Assembly (NCBI GenBank): GCA_000934455.1
Contig: KN883699.1
Location: forward strand, 38,942-69,325
Reading direction: 5' to 3'
Origin: Apostichopus parvimensis
Taxonomy: Eukaryota > Echinodermata > Holothuroidea > Aspidochirotida > Stichopodidae
DNA: 30,384 bases
Shown piece by piece: positions 28,901-30,384 of this stretch. The notes below the pieces were generated by a model. That model was given only the letters and a program-made list of their open reading frames with translations. It was not told the origin of the DNA and ran no database searches. The first letter of the stretch is position 1. Each line of letters begins with the position of its first letter. The position numbers and the translations under genes are program-made.

Positions 28901-29808
28901 AAAAAAAACACAAGGTTATTTTGGTCCCTTCTGATCATAGGCTTGATCATACAGTATGAAATGTTTCACTGTGATCTGATGATGAGCTCTTATCAGAGAT
29001 TCTTGCTTCTCTTTTTCCTTGGAAAATGAAACATAGGTTGGATGAACTGACAATTCCTTTGTGACATGTCTTGCATATACCAAGAAGTAAAAGGATTGAT
29101 TATTATGAGAGACCTGAAACCAATCTTTCAACCTGCGCCACAAAGGATGTGGGCATGTGATATTCTAAATGTGATAATTTGCTCAAACTAAAAACAAATA
29201 GGGTCTCTTATTTCACTTCACCTACTCTAATTGGTCAACTTATATGACAAATATTCCAAATTGCCATGGGCTTTAAGAAAAGTTTTACACTACACAAAAG
29301 TGCTGCTACTGTAGTATCCAAGTTTTCTGTAAGATTTCCCCTTTGTCAATTGTGGTGAAGATCCACAGACCAGTCACAAAATAGTTAAGTGTTCAGTTTT
29401 CCCAAATGATGCAGAGGTGACTTAGCGACATTACATGGATACAAAACTTCTGCTAACACACAGGCTGATCAAGAACTGTTCAGTTTGTTATATGGATGAA
29501 CAATAACTTCAGGGTGTCAGCGGTCATAAATTGGAAACTGTGTACTAAGATATCTTACCACCTGGCCTGATCAGCGGGAGATGGTTCAGGAGAAATGTGG
29601 AATGAAGAATAATGTATTATCTCTTCAGTTAAATCCTTTATTCGGAAGTGAATGCAATATAAATGTTATGGAAACTTAACGCTTCTGCCCACAGATTGCT
29701 GGGCTTGATGATATTTTTGCTCAGAGATTAAGAAACATACATACCTCAATGAAAATAACACATATACCGCGAACCTTTGATGGTAAATATTCAGCATAAA
29801 GCGTAACT
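7796..29808 (-). CDS. SVOP: SVOP-like MFS transporter gene, 3' part (10 coding exons, 5' end outside window)
   Basis: This is the only gene supported in the window. Ten exons join as 29808-29745, 24557-24432, 23487-23353, 18453-18380, 16177-16101, 13477-13373, 12329-12218, 11577-11496, 8940-8851 and 7921-7796. Exon lengths are 64, 126, 135, 74, 77, 105, 112, 82, 90 and 126 bp, and every junction keeps the frame, giving 329 residues and a TAA stop. The order of motifs follows vertebrate [83 protein letters not shown] and [12 protein letters not shown] is a 12-TM orphan transporter of the SV2/organic-ion branch of the major facilitator superfamily, found on synaptic vesicles in vertebrates; its substrate is not settled. 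About 200 N-terminal residues (cytoplasmic tail and roughly TM1-4) are missing, so promoter and start codon cannot be described. It could be an SVOPL-type paralogue; the family call is firm, the orthology less so. Confidence 0.93.
7922..8850 (-). other. Intron between exon i and last exon
   Basis: 929 bp with GTAAGC donor and TTCTTATCAG acceptor. An 11-bp inverted pair, TCAAGTTTATG near 8419 and its complement near 8470, is the only structure noticed. No repeat partner. Confidence 0.7.
8851..8940 (-). CDS. SVOP: SVOP-like exon i: [11 protein letters not shown] loop and TM11
   Basis: Thirty codons: [20 protein letters not shown] then [10 protein letters not shown]. This is the C-terminal-half counterpart of the [10 protein letters not shown] loop in exon a, reflecting the internal duplication of MFS proteins. 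MARVGAxITPFIAQ is a strong SVOP signature. The acceptor is TTTTTAACTCATAG and the donor GTAAGC. Confidence 0.96.
9608..10250. repeat. Repeat family with ~130-bp monomers, copy A (most complete)
   Basis: Begins with CAGCAAGCC...GATTCCTTGCCAC. It contains about four units built on (A)TACCA-GTATGAAGTTCATC, then AAG-TTT-, then GAGTTATCATGTTTACA-GG, then TTTTCAGACT, then TTGACCT...TTGACCTC and TCTTGTACTCA. It ends with CACACACATGTGTCATTGCAAAGATTCCTTTTGCCTCCA. Copies lie at 14356-14985 and 17974-18210. Strand sense is arbitrary and no coding capacity is seen; the family is probably a nonautonomous mobile element with a tandem core. Confidence 0.75.
10525..11045. repeat. Tandem duplication (~224-bp period) with hAT-like left end
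   Basis: GTCCCCT-TGAGAATCTTTTG at 10569 recurs at 10793. Both units continue through GTAATGCAGCTTAGA-GCAAA, TTTTCGTAGTACAACT, GTTGAAAGTAT, GTATTTTCGGTAGTA and GTATCTAACGATAC. The second unit has about 40 extra bases (TTTTAGCCTACATTATTAAC...). CAGGCCTGTAGCCAGGG at 10525 looks like a hAT-type terminus. A matching right end was not found. Confidence 0.7.
11046..11495 (-). other. Intron sequence 5' of exon i
   Basis: Part of the 2555-bp intron 11495-8941. Besides a short duplicated TGCTTACAAT-ACCCT motif near 11068-11095, nothing was recognised. Confidence 0.5.
11496..11577 (-). CDS. SVOP: SVOP-like exon h: TM10
   Basis: The first base completes an Arg codon, followed by [18 protein letters not shown] and QAAYVYTPE. 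The motif AR[16 protein letters not shown] is characteristic of SVOP TM10 and the following loop. The acceptor is TCATCTCCCACAG and the donor GTAATA. The exon ends exactly within the loop motif TPE-VYPT, which continues in the next exon in phase 0. Confidence 0.95.
12218..12329 (-). CDS. SVOP: SVOP-like exon g: TM8, LGRKK loop, TM9
   Basis: Encodes [20 protein letters not shown] then a phenylalanine-rich helix ([15 protein letters not shown]). LGRKKTM is the MFS cytoplasmic loop between TM8 and TM9. The usual acid-plus-Arg pair before LGRKK (D-R in vertebrate SVOP) is E-I here. The acceptor is TTTCTTTCTTCATAG; the donor GTGATT is the weakest of the nine, so this junction rests mainly on frame and homology. 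Confidence 0.92.
12370..12415. repeat. AT-rich simple repeat
   Basis: TATATATATATATT with flanking AATATT blocks. Simple sequence. Confidence 0.6.
12455..12545 (+). mobile_element. CR1/L2-like non-LTR retrotransposon 3' tail fragment
   Basis: TTGTAAAGCACTCTTGAACAT, then GCTTAAGCATGAAAAGAGCG, then TATATAAATCTGGTAAATGATAACAATAAT. This layout (TGTAAAGCgCTtTGAgC...AAAGaGCGcTATATAAat, then short AT-rich repeats) is the conserved 3' end of many CR1/L2-clade elements. Only the tail is present, as usual for 5'-truncated insertions. Confidence 0.65.
12546..13372 (-). other. Intron sequence between exons f and g
   Basis: Mostly unassigned. The end near 13330-13358 read inward is CAGGGGTGTAACCACC, which resembles a hAT-type terminus lying only about 15 bp from the donor of exon f. 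A left partner was not found. Confidence 0.4.
13373..13477 (-). CDS. SVOP: SVOP-like exon f: cysteine-bearing lumenal loop and TM8 start
   Basis: Encodes the lumenal loop [15 protein letters not shown] followed by [19 protein letters not shown]. The two cysteines (CHEDC) and the DY-x-x-LLWTTLxEFPG block match SVOP, where the paired cysteines probably form a disulfide in the vesicle lumen (inference). The acceptor is TTTTGTTAACAG and the donor GTATAT, a weaker donor than the other exons. Confidence 0.95.
13478..14355 (-). other. Intron sequence 3' of exon e, part 1
   Basis: Unassigned except for CAGTGTTGTCATTAAGTCTTT at 13969, which matches the start of a widespread CAGTGTTG-ended hAT-like family and may be a fragment related to the element at 15061. 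Confidence 0.4.
14356..14985. repeat. Repeat family with ~130-bp monomers, copy B
   Basis: Begins AACCAGAAAGCCAAGAGGCC then TAGTGATTCCTTGCCAC, followed by units with AAGTATGAAGTTCATC, TTACCATGTTTACAAGGTTTT, AGACTTTAACCTCTGTTGACC and ATTCTTGTACT. It lacks the CACACACATG...CCTTTTGCC end seen in copies A and C, so it is truncated on the right. Confidence 0.75.
15061..15395. mobile_element. hAT-like nonautonomous element (CAAGTC-repeat type)
   Basis: The right end read inward is CAGTGTTGGCGATTCAAGTT. The interior repeats TCAAGTC and AAGTCTC many times, the layout of a known CAGTGTTG-ended hAT-like family. The left end CAATGTGTTCTGAC is diverged. CAGCATCT (15053-15060) and CTGCATCT (15396-15403) match at 7 of 8 positions, which supports the boundaries. 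No transposase. Confidence 0.6.
15741..15810 (+). repeat. tRNA-like sequence, probably a tRNA-derived SINE or pseudo-tRNA
   Basis: AGATAGGTCAGTTGGTAGAGC fits a D-arm and A box. ACAGGATTTGAAACCCTGAGG folds as an anticodon arm with loop TTTGAAA (anticodon TGA if functional), and GGTCACTGGTTTTCCCGTCC sits where the T-arm and B box belong. The B box is degenerate (expected GGTTCGANNCC) and the acceptor stem does not pair well, so a working tRNA is unlikely. Confidence 0.5.
16101..16177 (-). CDS. SVOP: SVOP-like exon e: TM7 and lumenal turn
   Basis: The first base completes the split Trp codon, followed by [18 protein letters not shown], nearly identical to the SVOP family TM7 pattern (W-F-x-N-A-F-x-Y-Y-G). 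It then runs into AVGNTCI, the start of the large lumenal loop. The acceptor is a long pyrimidine tract ending TTTCACAG and the donor is GTATGT. A degraded non-LTR retrotransposon on the opposite strand lies almost against the acceptor. Confidence 0.94.
16198..17780 (+). pseudogene. CR1/L2-like non-LTR retrotransposon remnant, split by a hAT-like element
   Basis: Plus-strand translation with frame breaks gives YPDDTQL at 16240-16260 (a decayed form of the YADD reverse transcriptase active site), then [20 protein letters not shown], then LHWLPVES near 16770-16793, and after the insertion a region ending [22 protein letters not shown] and the final V-EA-S--FK-LK pattern are typical of the C-terminal part of CR1/L2 reverse transcriptases. 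The 3' tail has a 33-bp direct duplication (GCAAGGAGACTTAAGTGTGT at 17691 and 17724) and ends in TTATTACTATTATTG. Stops and frameshifts show it is long dead. It lies antisense to the SVOP-like gene, just upstream of exon e. Confidence 0.8.
16849..17423. mobile_element. hAT-like nonautonomous element, 575 bp, 8-bp duplication CTCCCACC
   Basis: The ends are CAGTGGCGGACTGGCC and, read inward from the right, CAGGGGCAGACTGGGTC. Perfect 8-bp duplications CTCCCACC flank it (16841-16848 and 17424-17431). Removing the element and one duplication rejoins the reverse transcriptase remnant (GPPTYL...). The interior has a CCCGGGC/GCCCGG pairing and GGACACCCCTCCCCTTAAAC near 17300, also found at 22343 and 22985. 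No transposase frame. Confidence 0.9.
17974..18210. repeat. Repeat family with ~130-bp monomers, copy C (internally deleted)
   Basis: Starts AACCAGAAAGCCAACAGGTG as in copy B. It soon reaches the shared end ACATACACATGACTGCAAAG then TTTCCTTTTGCCT as in copy A, with only about one monomer between. Confidence 0.7.
18380..18453 (-). CDS. SVOP: SVOP-like exon d: end of central loop, start of TM7
   Basis: Encodes [19 protein letters not shown] then LLLFI, with the first two bases of a Trp codon at the 3' end. In SVOP the matching segment is a short charged linker with a DLF/ELF motif leading into TM7. The acceptor is CTTTCTTTGCAG and the donor GTAAGT. The linker is shorter and less conserved than the membrane parts, as usual for the family. 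Confidence 0.9.
18454..20304 (-). other. Intron sequence between exons c and d, left part
   Basis: Mostly unassigned. Near 18990-19040 there are TGACCTAA/TTTGACCTAAA words recalling the 130-bp repeat. At 19675-19706 there is an imperfect palindrome of ACCTCTTCATGAGA and its complement. Short A-runs occur at 19978-19986 and 20029-20038. Confidence 0.5.
20313..21667. mobile_element. hAT-like nonautonomous element, 1355 bp, 8-bp duplication CATTGCAA
   Basis: Perfect duplications CATTGCAA at 20305-20312 and 21668-21675. The ends begin CAGGGTCAGACAGAAAT and, from the right, CAGGGTAGGAATTTAGAT. Subterminal hairpins are present on both sides: CGAGGGCGA/TCGCCCTCG (20394-20402 with 20421-20429) and CGCCCCCTTAA/TTAAGGGGGCG (21560-21570 with 21598-21608). 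These may be transposase binding sites. The centre holds a two-copy 253-bp tandem repeat. Open frames inside (75, 83 and 65 codons) show no transposase motif. Confidence 0.92.
20690..21125. repeat. Two-copy 253-bp tandem repeat inside the 1355-bp element
   Basis: CATGTTAGCCTAACAAC at 20801 recurs at 21054, with ACACTAAGTCAATGGGAAAT, GTAGCCTAACCAT and GGTTTGCAAAAAA following in both. The 5' halves share AGTCAAC, TTTATTCGC and AAAATATCCA. The second copy ends in a longer A-run. Confidence 0.85.
21833..22056. mobile_element. Fragment with hAT-like left end (CAGGGGCGTAGCCAG)
   Basis: CAGGGGCGTAGCCAGTATGT followed by GTAGGCCCGGGCCTAC, a perfect 16-bp palindrome, and a T-run. It resembles the left ends at 5487 and 10525. 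No right end or duplication was found, so it is probably truncated by the neighbouring insertion. Confidence 0.5.
22065..22432. mobile_element. hAT-like nonautonomous element, 368 bp, 8-bp duplication ATCAACAC
   Basis: Perfect duplications ATCAACAC at 22057-22064 and 22433-22440. The ends are CAAGGGCGTAGGAACCGGGG and, from the right, CAGTGGCGTAGAAAGGTAC. The interior is G/C-rich at both ends with hairpin potential (GGGGGCGC...CCCCCC), and carries two copies of GCACCAAATTGC-TCTRAGG followed by GGTGAAAATGCAAAA or CTGGAAATGCAAAAA. Overlapping open frames on both strands (109 and 125 codons) follow the composition and are not genes. Confidence 0.92.
22676..22885. repeat. GC-rich core repeat, copy 4, flanked by GTACTAAT
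   Basis: Contains the core TTTCCGGCCATCTGGGG through CGCGCCAACCGGTGGTGGCG and ends CTACACTCCTG, aligned with copy 3 at 2236. GTACTAAT occurs at 22668-22675 and again right after the end at 22886-22893. The left boundary does not begin with CAG, so the element may have lost its left terminus or the flanking match may be chance. Confidence 0.55.
22980..23018. repeat. CCCCTCCCCTTAGACCCCTC motif fragment
   Basis: Matches the G/C-rich inner part of the hAT-like elements at 17297-17332 and 22343-22378. Probably a fragment of the same family. Confidence 0.6.
23353..23487 (-). CDS. SVOP: SVOP-like exon c: WLPESARY and central cytoplasmic loop
   Basis: Encodes 45 residues beginning [15 protein letters not shown] and including ALKRVA and KPMPLGIL. 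This is the signature start of the central loop between the two six-helix halves; PESxRY is the hallmark of the SV2/organic cation transporter branch of the MFS. The acceptor is TTTCCCTACAG and the donor GTAAGT, with phase 0 at both ends. This exon gave the first and strongest family identification. Confidence 0.96.
23488..24315 (-). other. Intron sequence between exons b and c
   Basis: Apart from the hairpin at 24316-24388, this 944-bp intron holds nothing I recognise. Confidence 0.5.
24316..24388. repeat. 73-nt near-perfect hairpin, DIRS-terminal-repeat-like arms
   Basis: Left arm 24316-24347 and right arm 24357-24388 pair over 32 positions: 26 Watson-Crick pairs, 2 G-T wobbles and 4 mismatches, around a 9-nt loop. 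The reverse of the right arm, CTGTCTCCTCACAACCATAG, closely matches CTGTCTCCCCGCAACCTTAG in the terminal repeats of the element at 25101-28541. It could be a palindromic remnant of such an end. Its size also fits a pre-miRNA, but nothing shows processing. Confidence 0.75.
24432..24557 (-). CDS. SVOP: SVOP-like exon b: TM5-TM6
   Basis: Exactly 42 codons, in phase 0 at both ends. It opens with [11 protein letters not shown] and ends with LLFVTLCR. It carries two hydrophobic helices separated by MPTLGWKYL, the SVOP pattern in which W and G of the GW pair are conserved. The acceptor is TTGCCTTGTAG and the donor GTAAGT. The upstream intron (29744-24558) carries the DIRS-like element; the downstream one is 944 bp and starts with the hairpin at 24316-24388 about 40 bp past the donor. 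Confidence 0.95.
25101..25190 (+). repeat. Right inverted terminal repeat of the DIRS-like element
   Basis: CCCCGCAACCTTAGCACTCT then CGTTCTACCATGCCT, and further in AACCCTGTGCGCCCTCTATG, in inverted orientation to 28420-28541. The homology fades near 25195. Confidence 0.85.
25195..25760 (-). other. Segment between internal copy and right terminal repeat
   Basis: About 560 bp inside the DIRS-like element with no recognised domain; open frames of 94 and 63 codons show no motif. In typical DIRS elements the internal region lies close to the right end, so this may be extra inserted or element-specific sequence. Confidence 0.45.
25761..25810 (+). repeat. Internal copy of the terminal repeat (internal complementary region)
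   Basis: TTGCTCCTCGCTTACCTGTC then TCCCACAACCTTAGCACCGT, matching the left end when that is reversed. It lies directly after the recombinase Tyr region, where DIRS elements keep the internal complementary region used to circularise the cDNA. Confidence 0.75.
25907..26650 (-). pseudogene. DIRS-type tyrosine recombinase remnant
   Basis: Across several frames the minus strand shows SDKENPVPH, then RVRRLVPS upstream, [12 protein letters not shown] and YVKRTE, then RAHN with a possible HxxR box (His codon at 26012-26010), then [20 protein letters not shown] and ACY with the candidate nucleophile Tyr at 25912-25910 followed by a stop. These follow the tyrosine recombinase order (Arg, H-x-x-R, Tyr). 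Frameshifts and stops, for example just after RAHNI, make it non-functional. Confidence 0.8.
26690..27242 (-). pseudogene. DIRS-type reverse transcriptase / RNase H tail remnant
   Basis: The minus strand reads [36 protein letters not shown], then after a frameshift [23 protein letters not shown] and [21 protein letters not shown], the D-A-x-S-x-x-W--L-x-AY-x-FPP block and the LLSQ...L-x-AWxLSG block are typical of DIRS elements at the RNase H end, just before the recombinase. Breaks make it a pseudogene. Confidence 0.8.
27250..27785 (-). pseudogene. Possible gag-like remnant of the DIRS-like element
   Basis: The minus-strand frame is rich in Glu, Gly, Arg and Ser ([32 protein letters not shown]), then [14 protein letters not shown], with a Ser/Asp patch further on. 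The position between left end and polymerase fits gag, but no conserved domain is seen. Pyrimidine-rich composition on the plus strand (CTCTCTCCCTCCC) could alone create such a frame. Confidence 0.4.
28420..28541 (-). repeat. Left inverted terminal repeat of the DIRS-like element
   Basis: Read on the minus strand: TTGCTCCTCTCTTAACTGTC, then TCCCCGCAACCTTAGCACTC, then TCGTGCTACCCTGCC, and further in AACACTGTGTGCCCTTTATG. It matches the right end over about 90 bp and the internal copy over about 45 bp. Confidence 0.85.
28546..29744 (-). other. Intron sequence 3' of exon a
   Basis: Part of the 5187-bp intron 29744-24558. There are A-runs at 28891-28911; otherwise nothing was recognised. Confidence 0.5.
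29745..29808 (-). CDS. SVOP: SVOP-like exon a (first in window): loop before TM5
   Basis: Encodes [14 protein letters not shown] followed by ICVIFIE, the conserved cytoplasmic loop and start of the next membrane helix in the N-terminal half of SV2/SVOP transporters. The acceptor is a T-rich tract ending in CCGCAG and the donor is GTATGT. The exon enters with one base completing a codon from an exon outside the window and leaves in phase 0. The preceding SVOP segment (the glycine-rich TM4 region) is not found between here and the right edge, so it lies beyond the window. Confidence 0.93.
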
Positions 29809-29959
29809 CTGCGGAAAAAAAGGTAACAAACATTGTTATAAGTTGCACACTTGAATAATGTAGGGTTGCAAATTAACCCAGATGTTGTGAAGATAAAATA
29901 CTAATTATCTCATCACCCTTCATGTAATGTATAGGGAGATGAGTTATTGTACTTATAGC

Positions 29960-30384
29960 CCGGCAGCCCAGTGCACTTTGATCAAACGAACGAGGTACCA
30001 ATATCTGAGTATTGGAACATTTGGGGAAAAACCAAGTATATCCAAAAGTGGATGTCTGCCGGGGTCCCTCTGCTGCATGTGGCCCCTGGGGCCGGTTAAA
30101 GGGGCCTAAAAATGCATTTGATCAAACGAACGAGGTACCACTTGAAACCAATGTCAACTTAATGCATGAATGCCACATAGTACTGAATGGCCCATGCCAG
30201 ACAAATTTTCTGCTGCAAAGGGCCCGCCAGACGCCCCAAAAGGGCCCCTAAAAATGCATTTGATCAAACGATCGAGGTACCACTTGAAACCAATGTCAAC
30301 TTAATGCATGAATGCCACAAAGTACTGAATGGCCGATGCCAGACAAATTTTCTGCTGCCAAGGGCCCGCCAGACGCCCCCAAAT
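29960..30384. repeat. ~140-bp tandem repeat, running off the right edge
   Basis: ATCAAACGA-CGAGGTACCA starts at 29981, 30121 and 30263 (periods 140 and 142). Units two and three are near-identical (CTTGAAACCAATGTCAACTT, TGCATGAATGCCACA, AGACAAATTTTCTGCTGC, GGGCCCGCCAGACGCCCC); the first is diverged in the middle. The array continues past the window. Frames in it are not genes. Confidence 0.9.

Noticed and set aside
29809-30384. Search for the preceding SVOP exon (TM3-TM4 region)
   Set aside because: No frame with the expected glycine-rich helix and splice sites. The space is mostly tandem repeat, so the exon lies outside the window.

Overview
This is animal genomic DNA: one multi-exon gene on the minus strand with consensus GT-AG introns, set in AT-rich sequence full of transposon remnants. 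No bacterial operon, CRISPR array or rRNA was seen. The repeats (hAT-like elements with GC-rich ends, a CR1/L2-like non-LTR remnant, a DIRS-like tyrosine-recombinase retroelement and a short repeat rich in TTGACCT-type words) fit a marine invertebrate deuterostome. An echinoderm is my best guess, from general knowledge only; the species is not fixed by the sequence.

The gene is an SVOP-like (synaptic vesicle 2-related) major facilitator transporter. Ten coding exons, from 29808 down to 7796, join in frame across nine introns into 329 residues plus a stop codon. They match the family from the loop before TM5 to the C-terminus. The N-terminal exons lie off the right edge. Introns run from 640 to about 5190 bp, and most long ones hold mobile DNA.

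Layout from left to right. 1-3630: downstream of the gene, repeat-dense, with GC-rich hAT-like ends, a purine tract, two poly-C runs and a diverged tandem array. 3630-7795: AT-rich sequence downstream of the stop codon, with one degenerate hAT-like candidate and a possible alternative last exon. 7796-29808: the SVOP-like gene. Its introns hold a repeat with ~130-bp monomers (three copies), a ~224-bp tandem duplication, a CR1/L2-like reverse transcriptase remnant split by a hAT-like element, two more hAT-like elements with perfect 8-bp target duplications, and a deleted DIRS-like element of about 3.4 kb. 29960-30384: a ~140-bp tandem repeat running off the right edge.

The clearest new observations are three nonautonomous hAT-like insertions proven by exact 8-bp duplications (CATTGCAA, ATCAACAC, CTCCCACC), one nested in the CR1-like remnant, and a 73-nt near-perfect hairpin at 24316-24388 whose arms resemble the terminal repeats of the nearby DIRS-like element. 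I found no convincing undescribed multi-gene system.
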